From assembly GCF_014197105.1 (NCBI RefSeq), contig NZ_JACIEV010000006.1, positions 206,764 to 270,763 of the forward strand: DNA of 64,000 bases. The letters are read 5' to 3'. Origin of the DNA: Sphingomonas jinjuensis (GTDB lineage: Bacteria; Pseudomonadota; Alphaproteobacteria; Sphingomonadales; Sphingomonadaceae). Under the pieces are notes generated by a model. It searched no databases. It had not been told where the DNA came from and worked only from the letters and a program-made list of their open reading frames with translations. Within the stretch, counting starts at the first letter, position 1; the number at the start of each line of letters is the position of its first letter. Shown piece by piece: positions 1 to 9,221 of this stretch. Position numbers and translations under genes: made by a program.

Positions 1-1
1 G

Positions 2-937
2 ATGCTGGTCCTGCCGCTGATCGCGCTGGTGCTGGTCAGCGCGGTGCTGGGACTTGGCCAGCTGTCCGGCGGTGCGTCGAGCGCGCTGCGCTGGTACGAA
101 TATAGCGACCCGTTCGCCGGCGGCTTCTTCGCCAACCGCAATCACCAGGCGGCGCTGCTGGCGATGGTGCTGCCGCTCGTCGCGGTATGGGCGATGGAGC
201 GCCGCGAGGACGACGATCGCCAGCGGTATCGCGGCGCGATGGCGGCGGGGATCGGCGCCTTCGTGCTGCTGATGATCCCGACGACGGGGTCGCGCGCCGG
301 CTTCGTCCTGTCGTTCGTGTCGCTGATCGGCGCGCTGGTGCTCGCCGCGCCAGCGATTCGCCGCTGGTATCGCCGCCTGCCGCGTCGTCGCCGGCGCACC
401 GCGCTCGGCTTCGTCGCGGGTGCGGTGGTGGTGTTCGTGGTCGTCGCGGTCGTGTTCGGCCGCAACGATTCGCTGTCACGCCTGCAGGGGCTCGATGCGA
501 CGCAGGACCTGCGCGCGCGGACGCTGCCGACGGTGATCCAGCTGACCGGCAATTTCTTTCCGATCGGGTCCGGGATCGGCTCGTTCGACGCGGTCTATCG
601 CCGGTTCGAGCCGTTCAACCTGCTGTCGACCAACTATCTGAACCTGGCGCACAATGATTTCGTGCAGGTGGTGATGGAGGCCGGCATCGCCGGCGCGGCG
701 CTGATCGTGCTGTTCATCGGCTGGTGGTTGCTGCGCACGGTCCAGGTGTGGCGGGCGCCGACCAGCGCGATCGTCCGCACGGGGCGCGCCGGATCGATCA
801 TCATCCTGCTCGCGCTGGCGGCGAGCGCGGTCGACTATCCGCTGCGCACGGCGCTGATGATGATGGTCTTCACGATTGCCGCGGTGTGGCTGGAGCAGGC
901 GGGGCGGACACCCAAGACGGCGCTGCTCACCGGCTGA
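2..937 (+). CDS. O-antigen ligase/polymerase (Wzy-like), 5' partial
   Basis: This is the C-terminal part (at least 311 residues) of a multi-pass inner membrane protein; the frame is open at the window edge, so the ATG at base 2 is probably internal. Alternating hydrophobic segments, the signature NRNHQAALLAMVLPL followed by TTGSRAGFVL, a long periplasmic loop (about residues 155-225) and the motif HNDFVQVVMEAG are typical of the PF04932 O-antigen ligase/Wzy family, which joins or polymerises lipid-linked glycans on the periplasmic face. It lies 87 bases before an export lipoprotein and a Wzc-like gene, which favours an exopolysaccharide polymerase over an LPS ligase. The sequence cannot settle polymerase versus ligase. 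Confidence 0.85.
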   Translation: MLVLPLIALVLVSAVLGLGQLSGGASSALRWYEYSDPFAGGFFANRNHQAALLAMVLPLVAVWAMERREDDDRQRYRGAMAAGIGAFVLLMIPTTGSRAGFVLSFVSLIGALVLAAPAIRRWYRRLPRRRRRTALGFVAGAVVVFVVVAVVFGRNDSLSRLQGLDATQDLRARTLPTVIQLTGNFFPIGSGIGSFDAVYRRFEPFNLLSTNYLNLAHNDFVQVVMEAGIAGAALIVLFIGWWLLRTVQVWRAPTSAIVRTGRAGSIIILLALAASAVDYPLRTALMMMVFTIAAVWLEQAGRTPKTALLTG

Positions 938-1024
938 CGCGTCCGGTCGGGCGGCTTTACGGGTCGGACCCCGGCCTGTATGCGCCGTTACGCTTAATCA
1001 ATTCAGTAAAAATCAGGACGTGGA

Positions 1025-1738
1025 ATGTTCCGACGACTGTTGCCGGTGATCCTGAGCGCGTGTGTGCTGGCAGGTTGTGGGGGACGCCACCCCCCGCTTG
1101 AATCGACGCCCGACCTGACCGTGACCAAGGACGTGGGCCTGCCCGCGCCCGACCGGCGCGACCTGGTGGCGCCCGATCGCGTGAGCCTGATCGGCCCGCT
1201 CGATACGCTCGGCATCGACGTCTTCAACGCGCAGGACTTCTCGCGCGAGGTCGTCGTCGACGCCAGCGGCCGCATCGCGATGCCGCTGATCGGCACGATC
1301 GACGCCAACGGCAAGACCGCCACCGAACTCGCCAGCGAGATCACGGGCCTGCTGAAGGGGCGCTACATCCGCGATCCCGACGTCACCGTGAACATCAAGG
1401 AGTCGGTCAGCCAGGTCGTCACCGTCGACGGGTCGGTCAACAAGCCCGGCCTGTATCCCGTCACCAACCAGTCGACGCTGCTGCGTGCGGTCGCGGCGAG
1501 CGGTGGCTTGGGTGATTATGCCAAGATCAACGACGTCGTCATCCTGCGCACCGTCAACGGCAAGCGGATGGCGGGGCTCTACAACATCGGCGCGATCCGG
1601 CGCGGCATCTATGTCGATCCGCCGGTCTACGCCAACGACGTGATCGTGGTCGGCGATTCGCCGGCGCGCCGCATGTTCCGCGATGCCCTGGCCGTGGCGC
1701 CGCTGCTCGTCGCGCCGCTCGTGGCGATCCTCAACTAA
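1025..1738 (+). CDS. polysaccharide export outer membrane lipoprotein (Wza/OPX family)
   Basis: This 237-aa lipoprotein has an N-terminal signal ending in the lipobox LAGC, with Cys18 as the predicted lipidated residue. Residues about 55-130 form the polysaccharide export domain, with the start DTLGIDVFN and the strand GRIAMPLIGTIDANG. An SLBB-type domain follows, with VDGSVNKPGLYPVTNQSTLL. Such proteins build the outer membrane exit channel for capsule or exopolysaccharide. It is shorter than E. coli Wza (about 380 aa), as is common for alphaproteobacterial OPX proteins. The hydrophobic C-terminus (LAVAPLLVAPLVAIL) may be the short membrane-spanning end. It is 14 bases upstream of the Wzc-like gene and almost certainly co-transcribed with it. 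Confidence 0.9.
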   Translation: MFRRLLPVILSACVLAGCGGRHPPLESTPDLTVTKDVGLPAPDRRDLVAPDRVSLIGPLDTLGIDVFNAQDFSREVVVDASGRIAMPLIGTIDANGKTATELASEITGLLKGRYIRDPDVTVNIKESVSQVVTVDGSVNKPGLYPVTNQSTLLRAVAASGGLGDYAKINDVVILRTVNGKRMAGLYNIGAIRRGIYVDPPVYANDVIVVGDSPARRMFRDALAVAPLLVAPLVAILN

Positions 1739-1752
1739 GGCTGCGCGGACCC

Positions 1753-3963
1753 ATGAACACCATCAACCCCGTCCGCCGCCTGGCGACCGCGTCGCCGACG
1801 ATGGCGCCCGGCGACTTTCCCGCCGAGAACGCCGACCAGACGCCGTTCGTCCGCTATGTGATGCGGCTGGCCTTCCGCTGGCGCAAGGTGATCGGCACGA
1901 TCATCGCCGCGTGCCTGTTGCTGGGCCTGGTCATCACGCTGCTGATGACGCCGCAGTATACCGCGACGACGACGATCGAGATCGCGCGCGAAAGCGACCG
2001 GATCGTCAACATCCAGGGCGTTCAGTCGGACGCGAGCGACGCCGACCAGGAATTCTACCAGACGCAATACGGCCTGTTGAAGTCCAAGGCACTGGCCGAG
2101 CGGGTGGCGACACAGCTACGGCTGGTCGACGATCCCAGCTTCTTCCAGATGTTCGACATCAAGTCCGATTCGCCGATCTTCGCGACCGACGCGCGTGGCG
2201 CGCTGCCGCCGGGTAGCCGCGAAAAGCGGACCCAGATCGCTGGCTCGCTGCTGCTGGCGAACCTGAAGATCGAGCCGGTTCGCGCGTCGCAGCTCGTCGA
2301 GCTGAGCTTCACCAGCCCCGATCCGAACCTGTCGGCGCGCGTCGCCAACGCCTGGTCGGTCAACTTCATCCAGCAGACGCTCCAACGCCGCTACGAAGCG
2401 ACGTCCTACGCCCGCAACTTCCTCGAGAGCCGGTTGGGGCAGCTGCGCCAGCGCGTCGAGGAATCGGAGCGCAAGCTGGTCGGCTATGCCCGCGCCCAGC
2501 GCCTGGTGACGATTCCGAACAGCGGCACCAACGGTACGCAGGGCGAGCGCTCGCTGGCGGCCGACGACCTGACGCTGCTCAACAATAATCTCGCCGAAGC
2601 TACCGCGGCGCGGATCCAGGCAGAGACTCGGCTGCGCCAGAATGGCGGCGACCCCAGTCAGTCGGCGGAGGCGCTGGGCAACAGCGCGATCGGAACGCTG
2701 CGCGCGCGTCGCGCCGATCTGGCCGGCGAGTACCAGAAGCTGATGCCGCAGTTCACCCCCGATTATCCGGCGGCGAAGGCGTTGCAGGCGCAGATCGCAC
2801 AGATCGACCGCAGCATCGCGCGCGAGGAAAGCCGGATCGGCGGGTCGATCGACCTCAACTATCGCCAGGCCAAGGCGCGGGAGGATGCGCTGCAAAGCCA
2901 GGTCAACAAGTTGAAGGACGAGCTGCTCGATTTCCGTCGCCGCAACATCCAGTACGCGATCTATCAGCGTGACGCCGACACCAATCGCCAGCTCTACGAC
3001 GCGCTGTTGCAGCGCTACAAGGAGATCGGCGTGGCGGGCGGCGTCGGCGTGAACAACGTCGCGGTGGTCGACGATGCCGACGTGCCGGAGCGGCCATCGA
3101 GCCCGCGCCTGGTGCTCAACATGCTGCTGGCGCTGATCAGCGGCTGTGCGCTCGGTGCGCTGGCGGCCTTCCTGCTCGAGCAGAGCGACGAGGCGATCGC
3201 CGATCCGACCGAGGTCGAGCGGATGGTCGGCCTGCCGCTGCTCGGCAGCGTGCCCAAGCTGTCGGATCGTACCCCGGTTGAGGCGCTGGGCGACCGCAAG
3301 TCGGACATGGTCGATGCCTATCTGGCGGTGCAGACCAACCTGTCCTTCTCGACCGAGCGCGGCGTGCCCGCGTCGCTGGCGATCACCAGCACCCGGCCGG
3401 CGGAGGGCAAGTCGACGACCTCGCTCGCGCTCGCCGTGTCGCTGGCGCGTGCGCAGCGCCGGGTAATCCTGGTCGACGGCGACATGCGGTCGCCGTCGGT
3501 CCATCACCTGATCGGCACCGACCATAATCGCGGCCTCAGCAACTTCCTGGCCGGCGACGATGCGATCGAGCCGCTGCTCCACCGCGTCGACATGTTCGGC
3601 ATCGCGGCGATGACCGCGGGTCCGATCCCGCCGAACGCCGCCGAGCTGCTGACCAGCGACCGGTTGAAGGTGCTGGTCGAGAAGCTGCTGGAAAGCTTCG
3701 ACCATGTCGTGATCGATTCGCCGCCGGTGATGGGCTTGGCCGACGCGCCGCTGATCGCCAGCCGCGTCGAGGGCGTCGTCTATGCGGTCGAATCGCATGG
3801 CATCCGGTCCAGCCTGGTGCGCACCGCGCTCGGCCGTCTGGCCAGCGCCAACGCCCGTGTGCTGGGCGTCGTGCTGACCAAGTTCGAGGCGCGCCGCTCG
3901 GCGGGCTATGGCTATGACTACGGCTATAACTACGGCCGTGACGGCGTGCCGAAGAACCGCTGA
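1753..3963 (+). CDS. Wzc-like polysaccharide co-polymerase with cytoplasmic BY-kinase domain
   Basis: This 736-aa inner membrane protein is expected to set polymer chain length and couple synthesis to export. A Wzz-type N-terminal part has a first membrane segment at about residues 46-66 (VIGTIIAACLLLGLVITLLM), a long coiled-coil periplasmic stretch and a second membrane segment at about 452-474. The cytoplasmic domain carries Walker A (STRPAEGKSTTS, about 547-558), Walker A' (VILVDGDMRSP, about 572-582) and Walker B (HVVIDSPPVMGLADAP). The tail has a tyrosine cluster (GYGYDYGYNYGRD), the usual autophosphorylation site of bacterial tyrosine kinases. The two halves are fused here, as in proteobacterial Wzc, unlike the split Firmicutes CapA/CapB arrangement. 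Confidence 0.92.
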   Translation: MNTINPVRRLATASPTMAPGDFPAENADQTPFVRYVMRLAFRWRKVIGTIIAACLLLGLVITLLMTPQYTATTTIEIARESDRIVNIQGVQSDASDADQEFYQTQYGLLKSKALAERVATQLRLVDDPSFFQMFDIKSDSPIFATDARGALPPGSREKRTQIAGSLLLANLKIEPVRASQLVELSFTSPDPNLSARVANAWSVNFIQQTLQRRYEATSYARNFLESRLGQLRQRVEESERKLVGYARAQRLVTIPNSGTNGTQGERSLAADDLTLLNNNLAEATAARIQAETRLRQNGGDPSQSAEALGNSAIGTLRARRADLAGEYQKLMPQFTPDYPAAKALQAQIAQIDRSIAREESRIGGSIDLNYRQAKAREDALQSQVNKLKDELLDFRRRNIQYAIYQRDADTNRQLYDALLQRYKEIGVAGGVGVNNVAVVDDADVPERPSSPRLVLNMLLALISGCALGALAAFLLEQSDEAIADPTEVERMVGLPLLGSVPKLSDRTPVEALGDRKSDMVDAYLAVQTNLSFSTERGVPASLAITSTRPAEGKSTTSLALAVSLARAQRRVILVDGDMRSPSVHHLIGTDHNRGLSNFLAGDDAIEPLLHRVDMFGIAAMTAGPIPPNAAELLTSDRLKVLVEKLLESFDHVVIDSPPVMGLADAPLIASRVEGVVYAVESHGIRSSLVRTALGRLASANARVLGVVLTKFEARRSAGYGYDYGYNYGRDGVPKNR

Positions 3964-3967
3964 TCCG

Positions 3968-5191
3968 ATGGCACCGGCGATGACCGCAGAGGATGAAGGC
4001 AAGGCCGGCGGCGGGCTCGGCATCAAGGCCGGGCTGGTCGTCCTCATCCTCGTCACCTTCGTGCTGATGGCGCGGGCGGGGATCAGCCTGTCGCTCGCCA
4101 ACCGGTCCCCGGAATCGGCGTTGCGTGCCAATCCGTCGAGCGACGCGGCGGGTGCACGCGATGCGCTGCTGCGGGTCCAGCAGGATACGTCGAAGCGCGG
4201 GCGGGCGGCGATCCGCGCAACCAGCGCGGGAATCGTCCAGCGCGATCCGACCAACGTCGTCGCGCTGACCGCGCTCGGCCTCGCCACCGACGACGTGAAG
4301 CGCGCGCGCGCGATCATGGTGAAGTCGGACGAGCTGTCGCGGCGCCAATTGCTCGGCCAGCTGTGGCTGATCCAGGACGCGGTCGATCGCAACGACGTCC
4401 GCGGGGCGCTGGTCCATTACGACATCGCGCTGCGCACCTCGCCGCGCGCCGCCGCGATCCTGTTCCCGGTGCTGGTCAACGCCACCACCGATCCCGATCT
4501 GCTGCCCGACATGGCGCGGATGCTGGCGCGCCAGCCGGCGTGGGGCGCGCAGTTCCTGCAGCAGCTGGCGCAGTCGAGCACCGACCTGCCCAATGCCGCG
4601 CGGCTGTTCCAGGCGCTGATTGCGCGCGGCGTATCGCCTGGCGGGCAGGCGCTGGTGACGCTGACGCAGCGGCTGGTCGATGCCCAGCGCTACGAGGTGG
4701 CGTGGAACCTCTATCGCAGTTTCCGCAAGGACCAGCCGCGCGATGGCGTGCGCAACGGCGACTTTGGCGACGATCCCTATTTCCCCGTGGCGTTCGACTG
4801 GCAGGTCAGCGAGAACCAGGCGGATCTGGCCGCCTCGATCGACCGGATGGGCAGCAACGGCCGGCTGAGCTTCTCGGCCAGTTCGGGCACCGGCGGCGGC
4901 GCGGCGCGCCAGCTGTTGCTGCTCGATCCGGGGCAGCACAGCCTGTCGGCGATCGCCTATGACATCGCATCGGCGGCGGCGCAGCGGCCGTATATCAACG
5001 TGATCTGTGCGGTGACCGGCGCCGAGCTGGGCCGGCTGGTGCTGCCGCTCGCGGGGCAGGGCGGCAAGCGGGCGATCGGCAAGATTACGGTGCCCGTCGG
5101 ATGCCCGGCGCAGTGGCTGTACGTGACGGTGCCGGCAGCGGACTCGTTCGAGCCGAATACTGGGGCGGTGAGCCAGATCCAGGTGGATTGA
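3968..5191 (+). CDS. membrane-anchored helical-repeat protein of the exopolysaccharide cluster
   Basis: I do not recognise a named family. I chose the ATG at 3968, four bases after the Wzc-like stop codon; longer versions would overlap that gene by about 55 bases. The 407-aa product has a short cytoplasmic tail, one membrane segment (about residues 17-36, GLVVLILVTFVLMARAGISL), an alpha-helical middle (about 55-260) resembling degenerate TPR repeats, and a C-terminal part (about 270-407) starting NGDFGDDPYFPVAFDW that looks like a beta-rich carbohydrate-binding-type domain. Its place directly behind the export genes suggests a periplasmic accessory of polymer assembly or export. That role is inferred from position only. 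Confidence 0.7.
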   Translation: MAPAMTAEDEGKAGGGLGIKAGLVVLILVTFVLMARAGISLSLANRSPESALRANPSSDAAGARDALLRVQQDTSKRGRAAIRATSAGIVQRDPTNVVALTALGLATDDVKRARAIMVKSDELSRRQLLGQLWLIQDAVDRNDVRGALVHYDIALRTSPRAAAILFPVLVNATTDPDLLPDMARMLARQPAWGAQFLQQLAQSSTDLPNAARLFQALIARGVSPGGQALVTLTQRLVDAQRYEVAWNLYRSFRKDQPRDGVRNGDFGDDPYFPVAFDWQVSENQADLAASIDRMGSNGRLSFSASSGTGGGAARQLLLLDPGQHSLSAIAYDIASAAAQRPYINVICAVTGAELGRLVLPLAGQGGKRAIGKITVPVGCPAQWLYVTVPAADSFEPNTGAVSQIQVD

Positions 5192-5260
5192 GGGCGGGGG
5201 CTGTTTCGTTCGGTTATGCGGGGACCGGCCCGGCATGACGGAGAGGTGGCGTGTCGTCCT

Positions 5261-5382
5261 CTGCTTGCCCGTCATCCCGGCCTCGAGCCGGGATCCAGCT
5301 CACCTCCAGCAACTGACTGAATGATCAGTCTGAGTCGCTTGCCGCCCGATGGATCCCGGCTCAAGGCCGGGATGACGGGCAG
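5261..5382. repeat. inverted repeat, family A (GTCATCCCGG type)
   Basis: Left arm 5261-5297 and right arm 5349-5382 are near-perfect reverse complements, and each arm is itself a small palindrome (CCCGGCCT-AGCCGGG). The 51-base centre contains a further hairpin, GACTGA/TCAGTC. The element fills most of the gap between two convergent genes and could form a long hairpin in either transcript. Related elements lie at 13401, 18763, 35519 and 40190. Confidence 0.85.
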
Positions 5383-5463
5383 GGGGAGCCTTGGCGTCCT
5401 TCATCGGGTGAGGATCGCGACAAGCTCAGGGCATTCGGTCGACAATCATCCGCCCGGCGCCCC

Positions 5464-7410
5464 TCACTGGCTGCGTGCTGCCGCCCGCGTGCGGGCGTAG
5501 AGCCAGGCGACCACGGCGGCGAACACCAGCGTCCCGCCGATCAGCGCCACCGGCGCGAAACCTGGCCCGACGATCGCCAGCGGCGCATCGCTGCCGGTGG
5601 CGGCGACGATACCGGCGAAGACCACCTGCCAAAGGCTCTCGCCGACGATCATGCCGGTCGCCAGCAGCACACCGAGGCGCTTGGCCAGTTCGGCGGCACG
5701 CTGGCGATCGGCCCAGCGCTCGTAGATATGGCCGAGCACCGATCCGATCACCACGGGCAGGATCGCCGACATCGGCAGGTAGATGCCGATACCTACTGCG
5801 AGGGGCGGGAGGCGGAGACGGCCCGTTTTGCCCAGTATTTCGTCGAGCACGATGAAGATCACGCCGGCCAATGCGCCCCAGCCGAGCATCGCGGCGTTGA
5901 GGCCGCCGCCGAGCACGCCCTTCGCCAGCGCCGAGATCAGTCCGGCCTGGGGCGCCGCCAGCGCTTCCGGCCCGGCGCCCGGCGCGCCGGCGAAGCCGAA
6001 GGCGGTGTTGAGCAGGTCGAGCACCGGCGGTATGACGATGCTGCCGAAGACGACGCCGATGATGAGCGCGACCTGCTGCTTCCACGGCGTCGCGCCGACC
6101 AGCTGGCCGGTCTTCAGATCCTGGAGATTGTCGTTCGCGATCGTGGCGATGCCGAAGACGAGCCCCGTGACGATCAGCGCGAAGGCGACGAGCGCCTGCG
6201 TCGTGTCGGCGGGCACGTCGCGCCCGACCAGCCCGATCAGCAGCAGCGAGGAACCGAGGACGGACAGGATACCGATTCCCGACACGGGTGAATTGGACGC
6301 GCCGATCAGGCCGGCCATGTAGCCCGTCACCGCCGCGATCATCAGCCCGACGACCGCGACGAACACCAGCGCGCCGGCGACGAGCATCGCCGCGGCACCG
6401 GCGAGCGGTCCGCCCGCCAGCGTGCTCCAGAGCAGCCAGCCGATCGGCAACAGCAGCGCGAGCGCGCCGCCGGCGACGACGCCGATCGGCAGGTCCTGCT
6501 CTTCGAGCGCCAGCACTTCGCCGTTGCCGCGCGCCTTCGATGCGGCGAGCGCGCTGCGGATGCCGCCGAGCACCGGCCCGGCGATCTTGAGCAGCGTCCA
6601 GATCGCGGCGACGCCGATCACGCCGGCGCCGAAGAAACGCACGTCCTGGCGGAAGATCGTGCTCGCCCATTCCTCCGCGCCGCCGGGCAGCGGCTGGATC
6701 GCGGTGAGGTGGGGCAGGAGGATGAACCAGCCGGTGACGAGACCGACGAGCTGGGCCATGCCGACCGACAGGCCGACGAGATGGCCGATGCCGAACAAGG
6801 CGAACGACAGCCCGGCGGCGATGCCGGTTGCGCCGGCGCCGACGCGGAACCAGGTCGCCGCCTCCGCCACCGCCAGCTTCAACTGGGTGAGGATGGCGAA
6901 CAGCGCCGACGCGATGCTGCCGGCGACCAGCGCGTTGAGGCCGAGGCGGCTTTCCACCGCGCCCTGGCTGTCGTTGGAACCGGCGATCAGCACCTCGGCG
7001 GCAGCGCGGCCTTCGGGATAGGGCAGGTCGCCGTTCACGACGAGCGCGCGGCGCAACGGCACCGAGAACATGACGCCCAGGATGCCGCCCAGCATCGTGA
7101 TCCCCGCCGTCGTGACGAACGGGAAGCCGTTCCACCAGCCGACCATCACCAGCCCCGGCAGCACGAACACGATCGCCGCCAGGGTGCCGGCGGCCGACGC
7201 GATGGTCTGGACGATGTTGTTTTCGAGGATCGTCGAGCCGGGCAGCAGCCGCAGAATGGCCATCGAGATCACCGCGGCGGGGATCGAGGTGGCGAAGGTC
7301 AGCCCCACCTTCAGCCCGAGATAGGCGTTCGCCGCGGTGAAGATCAGCGTGATCGCGCCGCCGAGCAGGATGCCGCGCAGGGTCAGTTCGGCTGGAGAGG
7401 TTCTGGTCAT
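5464..7410 (-). CDS. OPT family oligopeptide transporter
   Basis: This 648-aa, very hydrophobic protein has about 15 predicted membrane segments. N-terminal ELTLRGILLGGAITLIFTAA and AYLGLKVGLTFATSIPAAV are hallmarks of the OPT superfamily (PF03169), as are NNIVQTIASAAG and the central NDNLQDLKTGQLVGATPWKQ. Members import small peptides or metal-chelate complexes, probably by proton coupling; the substrate cannot be read from the sequence. I placed the start at 7410 because the homology begins there; a frame running further upstream to 7548 would enter the divergent hom gene. Transcription is convergent with the exopolysaccharide operon and divergent from hom. Confidence 0.92.
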   Translation of the reverse strand: MTRTSPAELTLRGILLGGAITLIFTAANAYLGLKVGLTFATSIPAAVISMAILRLLPGSTILENNIVQTIASAAGTLAAIVFVLPGLVMVGWWNGFPFVTTAGITMLGGILGVMFSVPLRRALVVNGDLPYPEGRAAAEVLIAGSNDSQGAVESRLGLNALVAGSIASALFAILTQLKLAVAEAATWFRVGAGATGIAAGLSFALFGIGHLVGLSVGMAQLVGLVTGWFILLPHLTAIQPLPGGAEEWASTIFRQDVRFFGAGVIGVAAIWTLLKIAGPVLGGIRSALAASKARGNGEVLALEEQDLPIGVVAGGALALLLPIGWLLWSTLAGGPLAGAAAMLVAGALVFVAVVGLMIAAVTGYMAGLIGASNSPVSGIGILSVLGSSLLLIGLVGRDVPADTTQALVAFALIVTGLVFGIATIANDNLQDLKTGQLVGATPWKQQVALIIGVVFGSIVIPPVLDLLNTAFGFAGAPGAGPEALAAPQAGLISALAKGVLGGGLNAAMLGWGALAGVIFIVLDEILGKTGRLRLPPLAVGIGIYLPMSAILPVVIGSVLGHIYERWADRQRAAELAKRLGVLLATGMIVGESLWQVVFAGIVAATGSDAPLAIVGPGFAPVALIGGTLVFAAVVAWLYARTRAAARSQ

Positions 7411-7523
7411 GCGCGGCAGGGTGGCAGAAGACGTGGGGAGGGGACAAGGCTTCTCGTCGTGGTGCCCCCTTGACCAGGCCCCCGCCTTCTCCCCATCAGG
7501 CGCGCGACTAGAAGGGGCGAGAC

Positions 7524-8813
7524 ATGGCCGAAACGTTGCGGGTGGCACTGGCGGGCTTGGGTACGGTCGGCGGCGGTGTCGTCCGGTTGCTCGATGCGAA
7601 CCGCGACCTCATCACCCGGCGGGCCGGGCGTCCGATCGAGATCGTCGCGATATCGGCGCGCGATCGCGCGAAGGACCGCGGCGTTGACCTGTCGCGCTTC
7701 GCCTGGGTCGACGACACCTCGACGCTGGCGACGCGGGACGATGCCGACGTCGTCGTCGAACTGATCGGCGGCTCCGATGGCCCGGCGTTGACGCTGGCAC
7801 GCAACACGCTGGCGGCGGGCAAGGGCTTCGTGACCGCGAACAAGGCGATGCTGGCGCATCATGGCCTGGAGCTGGCGCAGGCGGCGGAGGCGGCGCGCGT
7901 GCCGTTGAAGTTCGAAGCGGCGGTGGCCGGTGGCATCCCCGTCATCAAGGGGCTGCGCGAGGGCGCCGCGGCGAACGAGATCGCCCGCGTCTATGGCATC
8001 CTCAACGGCACCTGCAATTTCATCCTGTCGAAGATGGAAGCGGAGGGCCGGGATTTCGCCGAGGTGCTCGCCGAGGCGCAGGCGCTGGGCTATGCTGAGG
8101 CCGACCCCAGCTTTGACATCGACGGCGTCGATGCGGCGCACAAGCTGTCGATCCTGGCCAGCATCGCGTTCGGCACGCAGCCGGCGTTCGAGGCGGTGGC
8201 GGCCGACGGCATCCGCCGGGTGATCGCCGCCGACATCGCCGAGGCGGCGGCGCTGGGCTATCGCGTCCGCCTGGTCGGCGTCGCCGAGGCTGGGGCCAAT
8301 GGCCTGTTCCAGCGTGTCCATCCGCATCTGGTGCCGCTCGACCATCCGCTCGCCAGCGTCACGGGGTCGCTCAACGCGGTGGTGGCCGAGGGTAATTTCG
8401 TCGGCCGCCTGCTGTTCCAGGGGCGCGGCGCCGGCGACGGACCGACTGCGAGCGCGGTGGTCGCCGACCTGATCGACATCGCGCGCGGCGAATATGGGCC
8501 GCCCTATGCCATGCCCGCGGCGTCGCTGGTGGCGATGGCCGCCGCCGATCCCGGCGAGCGCCGCGGCCGCGCCTATCTGCGCTTCACCGTCGAGGATCGC
8601 GTCGGCGTGCTCGCTGAGATCGCCGCGGCGATGCGCGATGCAGGAGTGTCGATCGAAAGCCTGATCCAGCGCGGCACCCATGGTGACGGCAGCGTGATCG
8701 TCGCGATCGTCACCCACGAGGGGCCGGAACGCAGCGTGGCGCAGGCGCTGGAGAAGCTGCGCGGCTCGCAGAGCCTTGCCGGGGCGCCGTTGTGGATGCA
8801 CATTCTCGAGTGA
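7524..8813 (+). CDS. hom: homoserine dehydrogenase
   Basis: This 429-aa cytoplasmic enzyme reduces aspartate semialdehyde to homoserine, the branch point to threonine and methionine. The N-terminal NAD(P)-binding motif is AGLGTVGGGVVRLL (residues 9-22). Later come the catalytic domain segments TANKAMLAHHG, FEAAVAGGIPVIKGLREG and GILNGTCNFILSKM, then YAEADPSFDIDGVDAAHKL, the homoserine dehydrogenase signature. A C-terminal ACT domain (from about residue 347, RAYLRFTVEDRVGVLAEIA) implies allosteric feedback, typically by threonine. Length and layout match monofunctional bacterial enzymes. A GGGGCGA sequence lies just before the ATG. Operon partners are not evident. Confidence 0.95.
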   Translation: MAETLRVALAGLGTVGGGVVRLLDANRDLITRRAGRPIEIVAISARDRAKDRGVDLSRFAWVDDTSTLATRDDADVVVELIGGSDGPALTLARNTLAAGKGFVTANKAMLAHHGLELAQAAEAARVPLKFEAAVAGGIPVIKGLREGAAANEIARVYGILNGTCNFILSKMEAEGRDFAEVLAEAQALGYAEADPSFDIDGVDAAHKLSILASIAFGTQPAFEAVAADGIRRVIAADIAEAAALGYRVRLVGVAEAGANGLFQRVHPHLVPLDHPLASVTGSLNAVVAEGNFVGRLLFQGRGAGDGPTASAVVADLIDIARGEYGPPYAMPAASLVAMAAADPGERRGRAYLRFTVEDRVGVLAEIAAAMRDAGVSIESLIQRGTHGDGSVIVAIVTHEGPERSVAQALEKLRGSQSLAGAPLWMHILE

Positions 8814-8871
8814 TCGCCATGGCCCCGTGGGCGGCTATCTGCGTTGGAACGACGGACGAAGGATGATGACG

Positions 8872-9123
8872 ATGCGTCACGTGCCGCTTCTTGCCCTGCT
8901 GGCCTTGCCGATCGCGGCGCATGCCCAGCCATTGAAACTGCCCAAGCTGACCGACGAGGCGTGCGCCCGCCATACCGATCGTGTGCGCAAGCCGGCGCCG
9001 TCCAAGGCGACGCCGCGCAAGCTTGGCGAGATGCCGCCGGCGAAGGGCTATTACACCGTCTATCGCGAGGCGGGCGGTTGCCCCGTCCCGGCCGCGGTGA
9101 AGGACGAAGCGGCCAGGCGCTGA
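8872..9123 (+). CDS. small secreted protein of unknown function
   Basis: The predicted product has 83 residues. It begins MRHVPLLALLALPIAAHAQ, a standard signal peptide with an AHA-type cleavage site. The mature part is short, basic and proline-rich, with two cysteines (EACARH and GGCPVP) that could form one periplasmic disulfide. I chose the ATG at 8872 because GAAGGA at 8858-8863 lies eight bases upstream; in-frame ATGs at 8863 and 8866 overlap that site. It follows hom by 58 bases and ends 33 bases before a terminator. I do not recognise a family and assign no function. Confidence 0.65.
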   Translation: MRHVPLLALLALPIAAHAQPLKLPKLTDEACARHTDRVRKPAPSKATPRKLGEMPPAKGYYTVYREAGGCPVPAAVKDEAARR

Positions 9124-9156
9124 TCGAGCCGGCCGACCGCGATCCCCCCGAATAGC

Positions 9157-9195
9157 AAAACCCCCGCGCCGGTATCCCGGCACGAGGGTTTTTTT
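9157..9195. terminator. bidirectional intrinsic terminator
   Basis: AAAACCC (9157-9163) pairs with GGGTTTT (9186-9192), with an inner GCCGG/CCGGC stem. Runs of A on one side and T on the other mean it can end both the rightward small-protein transcript and the leftward entericidin transcript, whose stop codon is 27 bases away. Confidence 0.85.
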
Positions 9196-9221
9196 CCGTC
9201 GTCGGTAGGGCGGGGAGCCGC

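Noticed and set aside
2116..4392. 758-codon open frame on the minus strand opposite the Wzc-like gene
   Set aside because: Arginine- and alanine-rich low-complexity product with no domain, caused by high GC; the opposite strand encodes a clear Wzc-like protein.
7411..7548. N-terminal extension of the OPT transporter by 46 residues
   Set aside because: The extension has no family sequence and would overlap the divergent hom start.
8846..8870. GGAAC at 8846 as an EcfG promoter for the small secreted protein
   Set aside because: No CGTT-like element follows at 16 or 17 bases, and the start codon would be too close.
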